NCBI GenBank assembly: GCA_020721445.1 | Contig: DYMU01000015.1 | Location: forward strand, 33,678 to 67,215 | Source: Gemmobacter nectariphilus | Lineage (GTDB): Bacteria; Pseudomonadota; Alphaproteobacteria; Rhodobacterales; Rhodobacteraceae | Direction: 5' to 3' | DNA length: 33,538 bases | Part shown: positions 1 to 7,679 of the stretch, piece after piece | Layout: each line of letters starts with the position of its first letter | Numbering within the stretch: the first letter of the stretch is position 1 | The notes under the pieces: generated by a model | Seen by the model: the letters and a program-made list of their open reading frames with translations, nothing else | The model's database searches: none | Told to the model about the DNA's origin: nothing | Translations under genes and position numbers: made by a program

Positions 1-1173
1 GAAAAGTTCGAGATCATGGCGATCCCGTTCTTCATTCTGGCCGGCAATTTCCTGACCCATGGCGGGGTGGCGCGACGGATGATCCGTTTTGCCACCTCGA
101 TGGTCGGGCACTGGTATGGCGGCATGGGGCTGGCTGCCGTGGTGGCCTGCGCGCTGTTTGCGGCGATCTCTGGCTCCAGCCCGGCCACGGTCATGGCGGT
201 GGGTTCAATCCTGATCCCGGCCATGGTCAAGCAGGGCTATCCGCCGCAGTTTGGCGTGGGCACTGTCGCCACGGCAGGCGGCCTTGGCATCCTGATACCG
301 CCCTCGATCGTGATGGTGATGTATGCGGTGGCGACCAGCGGCATGGTGGTCACCGGCCCGAATGGCGAGCCGGTCATGTCGGCCTCGATCGGCACGCTGT
401 TCATGGCGGGTGTCGTGCCTGGCCTGATCCTTGCCACCATGCTGGGCGCTACCACCACCTATCGCGCGTGGAAGAACGACTATCCCCGCCTGCCGCGCGC
501 CCCGTGGAGCGAACGCTTCAAGGCGTTTCGCGAAAGCGTCTGGGGCTTGATGCTGATCGTCATCATCATGGGCGGCATCTATGGCGGCATCTTCACCCCG
601 ACCGAGGCGGCGGCGGTGTCGGCGGTCTATGCCTTTGTGATCGCGGTCTTTGTCTACAAGGACATCAAGCTGCGCGATGTGCCGCGCGTGCTGCTGACCT
701 CGGCCGCGATGTCGGCGATGCTGCTTTACATCATCACCAACGCCGTGATGTTCGCCTTTATTCTGACATCCGAGCAAATCCCGCAGGCGCTGTCGGCATG
801 GATCGTCGATCTGGGCTTGGGCAAGCTTGGCTTTCTGATGGTGGTCAATGTGCTGCTCTTGGTCATCGGCATGGTTATGGAACCGTCTGCCATCGTGCTG
901 ATCATGGCGCCGATCCTGTATCCGGTGGCGGTGGCCTTGGGGGTGCATCCGGTGCATTTCGGCATCATGCTGGTGGTCAACATGGAAATCGGCCTGTGCA
1001 CGCCGCCTGTGGGGCTGAACCTTTATGTTGCCTCGTCACTGTCAAAACTGGGGCTGACCGAGGTGACGCGCGCCACATGGCCATGGCTGTTGACGGCCTT
1101 GGTGTTCTTGATGCTGATCACCTACGTGCCCGCCATCACCCTCTGGTTTCCCGGCCTGTTGGGGATGAAGTAA
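1..1173 (+). CDS. TRAP transporter large permease subunit (DctM family), 5' end cut by window
   Basis: The reading frame is open from base 1 (starting Glu-Lys-Phe-Glu-Ile-Met), so the true start lies upstream. The visible 390 residues are about nine tenths of a typical DctM subunit. DctM is the large, roughly 12-helix membrane subunit of tripartite ATP-independent periplasmic (TRAP) transporters, which use an ion gradient and a periplasmic binding protein to import organic acids and related solutes. Family features seen are the AIPFFILAGNFL segment, the Gly/Ser-rich SGSSPATVMAVGS loop, the GGLGILIPPS segment and its C-terminal counterpart CTPPVGLNLYVASSL, with hydrophobic helices throughout. 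The small DctQ subunit and the binding protein would be expected just upstream, outside the window, so the substrate cannot be named. The gene ends 22 bases before the convergent ABC exporter operon. Confidence 0.93.
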   Translation, partial: EKFEIMAIPFFILAGNFLTHGGVARRMIRFATSMVGHWYGGMGLAAVVACALFAAISGSSPATVMAVGSILIPAMVKQGYPPQFGVGTVATAGGLGILIPPSIVMVMYAVATSGMVVTGPNGEPVMSASIGTLFMAGVVPGLILATMLGATTTYRAWKNDYPRLPRAPWSERFKAFRESVWGLMLIVIIMGGIYGGIFTPTEAAAVSAVYAFVIAVFVYKDIKLRDVPRVLLTSAAMSAMLLYIITNAVMFAFILTSEQIPQALSAWIVDLGLGKLGFLMVVNVLLLVIGMVMEPSAIVLIMAPILYPVAVALGVHPVHFGIMLVVNMEIGLCTPPVGLNLYVASSLSKLGLTEVTRATWPWLLTALVFLMLITYVPAITLWFPGLLGMK

Positions 1174-1195
1174 ATTGCAAAGGGGGGCGCTGGCG

Positions 1196-1903
1196 TCAGG
1201 CCGGCACCGCTTCGGTATCGGCGACGATCCGGCCATCTTCCAGGGTGATGATGCGGTCGGCCCGGTCAAGGATGCGGTTGTCATGGGTGACCATCACGGT
1301 GGTGGTGCCGCGCTCGCGCCCCAGTTTCTTGATCAAGTCCACCACGTTTGACCCTGAATCGCGGTCAAGTGCCGCCGTGGGTTCATCGGCAAAGATTACG
1401 TCGGGGTTGCCGACCATGGCACGGGCCACTGCGACGCGCTGCTTTTGCCCGCCCGACAGGTTGTCGGACAGATAGTCCAGCCGGTCGCCCAAGCCCACCA
1501 GTGTCAGCGCATGGGCGGCGGCGCGGTCGGCCAGCGCCGGGTCAACCCTGCCATGCACCTGCAAGCCCATGACCACATTCTGCCGCGCGGTCAGGCTGGC
1601 GTGCAGGTTGTGCGCTTGAAAGATGAACCCCAGCCGCTTGCGCAGGCTGATCAGCAGATCGCTTTTCGCGCCATGCACCTCATGCCCCAACAAACTCACC
1701 GAACCTTCCTGCACATCGCGCAGGCAGCCCAGCAGCGTCAGCACCGTGGTCTTGCCCGACCCGGATGGCCCGACCAGCACCGTCAGACTGCCGCGACGGA
1801 CCCGCAGGTTCACGTCATACAACGCCTGTTTGCGCGCCTCGCCGGACCCGAACCAGTGGTTCAGCCCCTGGGCCGCAATCGGGAAATCATCATCGCTTGC
1901 CAT
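1196..1903 (-). CDS. ABC transporter ATP-binding protein, DevA-like
   Basis: A 235-residue nucleotide-binding subunit of an ABC exporter. Walker A is GPSGSGKT (about residues 45-52). The signature is LSGGQKQRVAVARAM, Walker B is VIFADEPTAALD, and the switch histidine lies in MVTHDNR. The ATG at 1903 was chosen because it sits one base after the stop of the permease gene; an in-frame ATG at 1951 would force a 47-base overlap into the permease. It is the last gene of a three-gene minus-strand operon (membrane fusion protein, permease, ATPase), the arrangement known from cyanobacterial DevBCA exporters, which work with a TolC-type outer-membrane channel. The substrate in this organism is unknown. 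The LolD/MacB-like ATPases are close relatives, but the neighbouring permease and fusion protein point to the Dev type. Confidence 0.9.
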   Translation of the reverse strand: MASDDDFPIAAQGLNHWFGSGEARKQALYDVNLRVRRGSLTVLVGPSGSGKTTVLTLLGCLRDVQEGSVSLLGHEVHGAKSDLLISLRKRLGFIFQAHNLHASLTARQNVVMGLQVHGRVDPALADRAAAHALTLVGLGDRLDYLSDNLSGGQKQRVAVARAMVGNPDVIFADEPTAALDRDSGSNVVDLIKKLGRERGTTTVMVTHDNRILDRADRIITLEDGRIVADTEAVPA

Positions 1904-1904
1904 G

Positions 1905-3077
1905 TCAGAACAAATCTGCCGGATCGGCCGCCGCCAGCCGCCGGGTGGCAATCGCCCCCGACAGCGAACAGGCGGCGACGGTGCCGAAAAACACCATCAT
2001 CGCCATCTTGCTGGTCATCAACAGCGGCAAAGTGGTGGCCTTGGCCATGGCCGTCAGCAAGCCGGTGGCAACAATGAAGCCGGGCACAAAGCCCAGCACC
2101 CCCAGGATCAGCGCCTCTTCAAACACGATGCCCAGAAAGAACCATTGGCCATAACCCATCGCCTTGAACGTCGCATATTCGCGCAGGTGGTCGGCCACAT
2201 CGGTGGACAGCACCTGATAGACGATCACGATGCCAACAAGGATGCCGATGATCACGCCAAAGCCAAAGATGATGCCGGTCGGCCGCTTGGTCTGCTGATA
2301 GGTCAGGTCTTCCTGCGCGGCGGCGGCATAGCTGCGGATGCGCAGGGTCTTGTCTGAAATCAGGTCGCGCAAGCGAAGGGCCACGGCGTCAGGGTCGGCA
2401 CCGGGCACGACCGTCAGCAGAATATGATCCGGCGCGCCCGAGGTGCGGGCCGGGAACAGGTTCAGGAATGTCTGGTCCGACACCACCATATAGCCATCGC
2501 CACCAAAGCCACCGCCCCCGGCAAAGGTATCATACAGCGTCAACGTGGTGCCTGACGCCTCGAACGACAGCGGCGTTTGCGGGCGGATCGCCGCCGCCTC
2601 TTCGCGTTTCAGGCCCCGGCTGAACCGGTCCAGCAGTCCGGCGTTTTGCAATTGCAAGGTGCCGGATTTGGCCGCAATTTCCCCGGTCAGAAACTCTGGC
2701 TGCGCCGGATCGACGCCATAGGTGGTCAGCGCCAGCGCTTTGGTCGGGCGCTGCCAGGTGACGTTGGCCAGAAACAATCCTGTCCCCGCCGCCACTTCGG
2801 GGTCGGCCAGGGCCTGCAACAGCCATTGCCGCGCCACGTTGCCGCCTTCGGTCATCGAATTGGCGTCGGGGGCCGAGATCATGATGTCGGCGCTGAAGAA
2901 ATCATAGGATTTCAACGTGGCCGTCGCCATCGAGTTCATGATGCCCAGTTGCACAAACACCAGCACATTGGCGAAAGCCACCCCCGCCAGTGCCGCGGCA
3001 AAGCGGGTGCGCGAATGGGTCAGTTGCAGCCAGCCAATCGGCAGGCGACCAAACAGCAGGGCAAGAAGGCGGCTCAT
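1905..3077 (-). CDS. ABC exporter permease, DevC/FtsX-like
   Basis: A 390-residue inner-membrane permease. There is one transmembrane helix near residues 25-47, then a long soluble region of about 200 residues that should lie in the periplasm, then three C-terminal helices (about 265-290, 315-345 and 350-375). This one-plus-three layout is that of the FtsX/MacB/DevC superfamily. The N-terminal LPIGWLQLTHSRTRF segment is typical of DevC proteins. The start overlaps the stop of the upstream fusion-protein gene by four bases (ATGA) and the stop lies one base from the ATPase start, so the three genes are tightly coupled. By analogy with DevBCA it should push a lipid or glycolipid-like substrate from the inner membrane into a TolC-linked channel. 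That role is inferred. Confidence 0.88.
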   Translation of the reverse strand: MSRLLALLFGRLPIGWLQLTHSRTRFAAALAGVAFANVLVFVQLGIMNSMATATLKSYDFFSADIMISAPDANSMTEGGNVARQWLLQALADPEVAAGTGLFLANVTWQRPTKALALTTYGVDPAQPEFLTGEIAAKSGTLQLQNAGLLDRFSRGLKREEAAAIRPQTPLSFEASGTTLTLYDTFAGGGGFGGDGYMVVSDQTFLNLFPARTSGAPDHILLTVVPGADPDAVALRLRDLISDKTLRIRSYAAAAQEDLTYQQTKRPTGIIFGFGVIIGILVGIVIVYQVLSTDVADHLREYATFKAMGYGQWFFLGIVFEEALILGVLGFVPGFIVATGLLTAMAKATTLPLLMTSKMAMMVFFGTVAACSLSGAIATRRLAAADPADLF

Positions 3078-4306
3078 GGCGCGGCCTTTGCTGCGGGTTG
3101 CGCGGGGCCGTTGGTGTCGATCCGGGCAATCACCTCAAGATTGGTAAAGCGCGCGGCAACCGCCGAGGACGGCGCGTCCAGCGCCACCATCACCCGGACC
3201 ACCCGCGCATCGGTGTTGGCGGCACTGTCATCCGACATCAACCCCTGACGGCCCACAGTCAGGCCGATGAACTCAACCCGGCCTTGCAGCGTCTTGCCCA
3301 AGGCGGTGGCCACCAGTTCGACCGGCTGGCCGGGCTGCACCTGCGACACGCGGTCTTGATAGATCTCGGCCTCGGCCATCATCTGATCAATGTTGCCCAT
3401 GTCCATGATCCCTTCGGCAGGCGGGCGCTGACCGAGGGTTACGCGGATGTCCAGCACCGTGCCGGAGATCGGGGCCAACACATCGGCGCGGGTCTGGTCC
3501 GACAGGGCGCGGGTCAGATCGGCCTTGGCGGCATCCAGATTGCGCAGGGCGACAATCACATCGGGCTGCGCCTCGACCTGAACCGACGCAAAGCGGGCCA
3601 GTGTCGCTTCGGCCTTGGCCACCGCCAGCGTGGCCTGCTGCTCGGCCGCCGTCACCGCATCCAGCGTGGCACGGGTGGCGACGTTGCGAGAAAACAATTC
3701 GCGCGTGCGTTCCAGATCAACCCTCGCCTCGGTGGCCTGGCTTTGCGCCTGCTCCAGCGCCGCCTGCGCCTCATCGCGGCTGTTTTGCACGGTGGCGCGG
3801 GTCTGCATCAAGGTGGCCTCGCGGATGGCCACGGCAGCTTCGGCCGACAGCACCGCGTTTTGCAGCACCGACTGGTTGTCCAGACGGGCAACCGGCGTGC
3901 CCTTTTCCACCCGCTGGCCTTCGGCCACCAGCAGTTCGGCCACCCGCGCATCGCCCGCGCCATAAGGCGGCGCAACGACCGAGATATCGCCGCGCGGCAA
4001 CAGCCGGGCAAGGCCGACCACGTCAGTGACGCGCATGGTTTCAACCATGGCCTTGGGCAATTCAATTTCCGGCGGCAGGGCGATCGGCTTTTCTGCGCCA
4101 CCCCCCGGTTGCAGCCCGGTCAGGGCATAGAACTTTTGCAATCCCGGCGGCTGATAATACATGCCCATCACCGCGCCGGTGAACATGAACACCGGGATCA
4201 ACAGCACCAGAAGCCAGGATTTGCGAAACCGCAGGCCAAATCGCCGCGCTTTGGCCTCGGGGCGCGGGATGGCCAGCGGCAGGTCAGGGTTGGGGTCAAG
4301 GGTCAT
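3074..4306 (-). CDS. HlyD/DevB-type membrane fusion protein
   Basis: A 410-residue periplasmic adaptor. A short cytoplasmic N-terminus is followed by one membrane anchor (about residues 30-52) and a biotinyl-lipoyl-like half (ISVVAPPYGAGDARVAELLVAEG and the LAPISGTVLDIRVTLGQ region). Between the two halves is an Ala/Gln/Glu-rich coiled-coil hairpin (about 145-245), and a beta-barrel region lies toward the C-terminus. It is the first gene of the exporter operon and ends in a four-base overlap with the permease. It would link the inner-membrane ABC transporter to an outer-membrane TolC-like protein, which is not encoded in the window. The promoter should lie in the 169-base gap shared with the divergent sugar isomerase gene, where an imperfect palindrome is seen 45-62 bases upstream of this start. 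Confidence 0.88.
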   Translation of the reverse strand: MTLDPNPDLPLAIPRPEAKARRFGLRFRKSWLLVLLIPVFMFTGAVMGMYYQPPGLQKFYALTGLQPGGGAEKPIALPPEIELPKAMVETMRVTDVVGLARLLPRGDISVVAPPYGAGDARVAELLVAEGQRVEKGTPVARLDNQSVLQNAVLSAEAAVAIREATLMQTRATVQNSRDEAQAALEQAQSQATEARVDLERTRELFSRNVATRATLDAVTAAEQQATLAVAKAEATLARFASVQVEAQPDVIVALRNLDAAKADLTRALSDQTRADVLAPISGTVLDIRVTLGQRPPAEGIMDMGNIDQMMAEAEIYQDRVSQVQPGQPVELVATALGKTLQGRVEFIGLTVGRQGLMSDDSAANTDARVVRVMVALDAPSSAVAARFTNLEVIARIDTNGPAQPAAKAAP

Positions 4307-4350
4307 GGGGGCCGTTCTTGCAAAAGGGCAGGGTGCCGCATGGGGTTGCT

Positions 4351-4368
4351 ATACAACAAATGCTGTAT
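4351..4368. promoter_or_regulatory. Imperfect 18-bp palindrome between divergent genes (candidate operator)
   Basis: ATACA and TGTAT arms flank an 8-base centre, and within the centre CA and TG also pair, giving 14 of 18 symmetric positions. It lies in an AT-rich patch of the 169-base gap between the exporter operon (-) and the sugar isomerase gene (+), where both promoters must sit. Its position and symmetry fit a dimeric regulator site. No regulator gene is adjacent, so which protein binds is unknown, and chance symmetry is not excluded. Confidence 0.35.
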
Positions 4369-4475
4369 TTGCGATGTGACCATCTAGCGCGAGTCCAAGG
4401 TGGCTTGCAATCGACTTGGCGTGATCAAAAAACACTGATTTGCTGCCCACAAGGCCCCTGACCGGAGACCAGCCG

Positions 4476-5711
4476 ATGCCAACAAACCGCCTTTCCCCCG
4501 GAACCGATGATTGTGCCGGGTCATGGCTGCAAGACCCGGCGCATCTGGCCTATCTGCGGGCCGATGCCGCGCGGCAGCTGGCGTTCTTTCGCCCCAGCCT
4601 GCGCCGCGATGGCGGTTTTGACGTGCTGGGTCTGGACGGCACGCGCTTGCCCCGCGGCCCGCAGGAATTGCACACCACGACGCGGCTGATCCATGCTTAC
4701 GCGCTTGGCCGCACCCTTGGCGATGCCGGGGCCGAGGCGATGGTGGATGCGGGCATGGCGTTCCTTTGGGCACAGCACCGCGACGCCGATCAGGGTGGGT
4801 ATGTCTGGTCGGTGCACAATGGTTCGGTGGCCGATGGGGTAAAGCTGGCCTATGGCCATGTCTTCGTGCTGTTGGCCGGGTGCAGCGCCAGGCTGGCCGG
4901 CCACCCCGACGCCGACCGCCTGATCGCCGATATCGCGGGCGTGATCGAGCGGCACTATTGGGACGAAGCCCACGGCCTGTTGCGCGATGAATTCACCCGC
5001 GACTGGCTGCCGTTTTCCACCTATCGCGGCATGAATGCCAACATGCACGGCGTCGAGGCGATGCTGGCCGCGCATGAGGCGACAGGGCAGGACAAATGGC
5101 TGAACCGTGCCGGGCGCATCCTTGATTTCTTCGTGGGACAGATGGCCCCGGCGCATGGCTGGCGCATCCCCGAACATTACACCGACATGTGGCAGGTCGA
5201 TCCCGGCTATAGCGGCAACCCGATGTTCCGGCCCGCAGGCACCACGCCGGGCCATTCGTTTGAATTGGCCCGCCTGACCTTGCAGCACTGGGATCTGTGC
5301 GGCAGGCCCGAAAGTGGTGCGCCGGCGCGTGCGCGGCATCTGGTGGATACGGCTTTGCAGGCATGGCTGCCCGAGGGGGGCCTTGCCTATACGCTTGACC
5401 TGCACGGCAATGTCGCCCTGCGCGACCGCTATTGGTGGCCGGTGACCGAAGCCATCGGCGCGCTGTCGGCCCTGATGAAGGCCGCGCCGCAGCCCGGTGA
5501 CGAGGTCTGGTATCGCAGGCTTTGGCGTTTTGCCGATGCGCATTTCATCGACCATGCGCGCGGCGGCTGGTATCCCGAAATTGACGTGGCTGGTGCCCCG
5601 ACTGCACGGCAATTCATCGGCAAGCCGGATCTCTATCACGCGCTGCAAGCCGATCTGTTGCCGCTGGTGCCGACACTCTCGCGCCTGTTGCCATCGCTGA
5701 ACGCGTGCTAA
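4476..5711 (+). CDS. AGE-family sugar epimerase/isomerase (mannose isomerase-like)
   Basis: A 411-residue (alpha/alpha)6-barrel enzyme of the N-acylglucosamine 2-epimerase (AGE) / YihS / mannose isomerase superfamily. Family landmarks are TTTRLIHAYALG (Arg70), NANMHGVEAMLAAH (His191), TPGHSFELARL (His260), YWWPVTEA and KPDLYHALQA (His388). The three histidines match the conserved catalytic and binding set of this family. These enzymes interconvert aldose and ketose sugars or epimerise at C2; the exact sugar (mannose/fructose, sulfoquinovose, N-acyl sugar) cannot be decided from sequence alone. The ATG at 4476 is preferred over one at 4440 because GGAGA lies seven bases upstream and the 4440 start has no such site. 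No signal peptide is seen, so it is cytoplasmic. It stands alone with the small membrane-protein gene downstream. Confidence 0.85.
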   Translation: MPTNRLSPGTDDCAGSWLQDPAHLAYLRADAARQLAFFRPSLRRDGGFDVLGLDGTRLPRGPQELHTTTRLIHAYALGRTLGDAGAEAMVDAGMAFLWAQHRDADQGGYVWSVHNGSVADGVKLAYGHVFVLLAGCSARLAGHPDADRLIADIAGVIERHYWDEAHGLLRDEFTRDWLPFSTYRGMNANMHGVEAMLAAHEATGQDKWLNRAGRILDFFVGQMAPAHGWRIPEHYTDMWQVDPGYSGNPMFRPAGTTPGHSFELARLTLQHWDLCGRPESGAPARARHLVDTALQAWLPEGGLAYTLDLHGNVALRDRYWWPVTEAIGALSALMKAAPQPGDEVWYRRLWRFADAHFIDHARGGWYPEIDVAGAPTARQFIGKPDLYHALQADLLPLVPTLSRLLPSLNAC

Positions 5712-5721
5712 CTTTCCTGCC

Positions 5722-6399
5722 ATGTTCATCATCGCCCCCGCCACGCTGACCAACCGCACCGCGCTGGAGTTTCGCCAGCTGCCGCGCCGGTTTCTGGGCC
5801 GCCGTTTCATCTGGCCGCGCATCGAAGGCAGTTGGCGGCTGAAGGCGCGGCTGATTTTCGAGGTGGAGTTTCTGCGCTATCTGGTGGCGCTGTTGCCCTT
5901 TGCGGTGGGCGCCCTGATGTGGCGCGACAGTGCGCTTGCCATCGCGCAGGCGCCGCTTTTGATGGTGCTGGTGGTCTATGCGGTGGAAATCCGCCTGCTG
6001 GGCGTGACGCAGGCCAAACGCGATGCCTTGATGACCCAGGCCGAGCGGGACCGGATGCTGGACCTGTTCACCCAGCGCGGGCGGCAGATCCTGACCCGCA
6101 TCGCTGCGGGGCGGAAAATGGCGCAGGGCGCGCTGCATCTGGTGGTGGAACAGTCCGAACTGGCCCGCGTGCCGCCGCTTTCGCTGGTGTCGGTGCAATG
6201 GAGCGAAGGGCCGGTCGTGCTTGACCTGACGCCTGACGAGCGCGCGCTGATCCGCGATACCCTGTTTGCCGCGCCGCTGACCGAAAGGGCGATGCATAGG
6301 TTATCGCTGGCCCGCAAGGAACCATTGCACACAGTCGAGCTTGAGGTGCGCGCCATCCCCGCCCATGCCCGGATGGCGGCGCTGACCGGCGTAGCCTAA
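5722..6399 (+). CDS. Conserved hypothetical protein with two membrane helices
   Basis: A 225-residue protein that I do not recognise. The N-terminal 45 residues are basic and probably cytoplasmic. Two hydrophobic stretches follow (about residues 50-66 and 74-95), which would form a helical hairpin in the inner membrane. After that come a charged, likely coiled segment (about 98-135) and a mixed C-terminal domain. Codon usage looks like that of the neighbours, with GC-rich third positions, and the frame is open throughout, supporting a real gene. It starts ten bases after the isomerase stop, so the two are probably co-transcribed. Its stop overlaps the end of the convergent VWA gene by four bases. 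The function is unknown. Confidence 0.7.
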   Translation: MFIIAPATLTNRTALEFRQLPRRFLGRRFIWPRIEGSWRLKARLIFEVEFLRYLVALLPFAVGALMWRDSALAIAQAPLLMVLVVYAVEIRLLGVTQAKRDALMTQAERDRMLDLFTQRGRQILTRIAAGRKMAQGALHLVVEQSELARVPPLSLVSVQWSEGPVVLDLTPDERALIRDTLFAAPLTERAMHRLSLARKEPLHTVELEVRAIPAHARMAALTGVA

Positions 6400-7679
6400 C
6401 GCGCCAGCGACAACAGGTGGCCAAACGGCGGGCTGGGGGCATCTTCGGGCGTGGCCCAGATCACCGGCAGGCCGCGCGGGGCAGGGCCAAAGGGGCCGTC
6501 CAGATCGGTCAGGATCAGCGCCACCGATGCCCCCATTGCCTGCGCTGCCGCCAAGGCGGGCGCGAAATCGGTGCCGCCACCGCGCGGCCAGTCCAGCCCT
6601 TCGATCTGGCTTTGCCAGCGCGACGGGTCCAGCCGCACCTGCCAGCGCACCCCGTCGTCAAAGGCAATCAGCGTGATTTCAGCCGCGACACGCCGGGCAA
6701 TGCCGCAGACCTCGGTCAGAAAGCGCTGCAACAGCGCGCCTTCGATCGACCCCGAGGCATCGACCGCCAGCGCCACCCGTGGCACGTCCACGGTGCGGCG
6801 GATGGCGGGGCGAAAGGTCGGCGTCGGGGCTTGGGTGGCGCGGGCCTGCGCTTCGGCCGCGATCCAGTCACGCGCCGGGCGGCGATGGGTTTCCACCCGC
6901 CCCGGCAGCAGCGCACGCGACAAAAGGCGGCGCAAGACCTGTTCCCACGGTGTGCGCGGCTGCGGAATATCGGCAATCCGGTGACCCAGCACACCAATGC
7001 CGCGCCCGGCCACCCGCCCGCCTTCCATGGCGCGCGACAGGTGCTGGCGCCATTCCGCGGCCTGTTCGGCCCCGTCGGGGTTGGAGTCATCGGGGATTTC
7101 GCGCATGAGGTCCGGGTTGAAGCCCACCTCAAAGGCATAGGCACGGGCGGCATCGGCCGGGGCCTTGGCCTTGCCCGCGTTTGATTGTTCTTCGCCGGTC
7201 TTGGCACCGCCTTGCCCGGTGATGCGCAGATACAGACGGTCGACATCCCATTCGGCCAAGGCATCGTTGCCGGGGGCAAGCCCGACCGCCAGCAAAAGCC
7301 CCGACAGCGTGACCGCCGGGCGCGGCAGGCCGTAACCCGCGGCCAGCAGCGCCTCGTTCACCAGCGCATCTGCGGCCAGCCCATACAGCGCCTCGTCAAA
7401 GCCACCCCCCAGCCGCGCGGCCATCGCCCCCATGCGTGGGCCGTGGCGCAGCGCGATATGCAAGACGTGATGCGCCGCAAGACCGACCTGTTCATGCGCG
7501 GCCAAATCCGCAAACCCCGGACCGTAAAGGATGGCGTTGCCTTGCGTCCGCGCCGCCGGGCCTTCGGCCACGTCGCGATGCGCGCACCACAGCGACAGCG
7601 CCGCAAGGGCCGGATCGTCGGTCGCCAGCGTCACCAGCGCCAGCCGTGCCCGCGCCGAATGGACGCCCGCCGGGATCAC
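6396..7679 (-). CDS. VWA-like domain protein with degenerate metallopeptidase region (DUF2201-type)
   Basis: A 427-residue protein. The N-terminal half resembles the putative zinc-peptidase region of DUF2201 proteins, but the expected HExxH reads HHVLH in the segment AAHHVLHIALRHGP, so the catalytic glutamate appears to be missing. The C-terminal third is a von Willebrand A-like domain with VALAVDASGSIEG (the metal-site DxSxS motif), GGGTDFAPAL and ALILTDLDG. The start codon is GTG, inside a four-base GTGA overlap with the stop of the upstream AAA ATPase gene. MoxR-type ATPases and VWA proteins commonly act as a pair in chaperone or metal-insertion roles; the target is unknown here. The ends of this gene and the convergent membrane-protein gene overlap. 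Confidence 0.85.
   Translation of the reverse strand: MIPAGVHSARARLALVTLATDDPALAALSLWCAHRDVAEGPAARTQGNAILYGPGFADLAAHEQVGLAAHHVLHIALRHGPRMGAMAARLGGGFDEALYGLAADALVNEALLAAGYGLPRPAVTLSGLLLAVGLAPGNDALAEWDVDRLYLRITGQGGAKTGEEQSNAGKAKAPADAARAYAFEVGFNPDLMREIPDDSNPDGAEQAAEWRQHLSRAMEGGRVAGRGIGVLGHRIADIPQPRTPWEQVLRRLLSRALLPGRVETHRRPARDWIAAEAQARATQAPTPTFRPAIRRTVDVPRVALAVDASGSIEGALLQRFLTEVCGIARRVAAEITLIAFDDGVRWQVRLDPSRWQSQIEGLDWPRGGGTDFAPALAAAQAMGASVALILTDLDGPFGPAPRGLPVIWATPEDAPSPPFGHLLSLAR

Noticed and set aside
205-957. Long minus-strand frame opposite the TRAP permease, rich in His, Asp and Arg
   Set aside because: Its composition is that expected from the antisense of a hydrophobic GC-rich gene; the plus-strand permease is certain. 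The same reasoning removes most other long antisense frames in the window.
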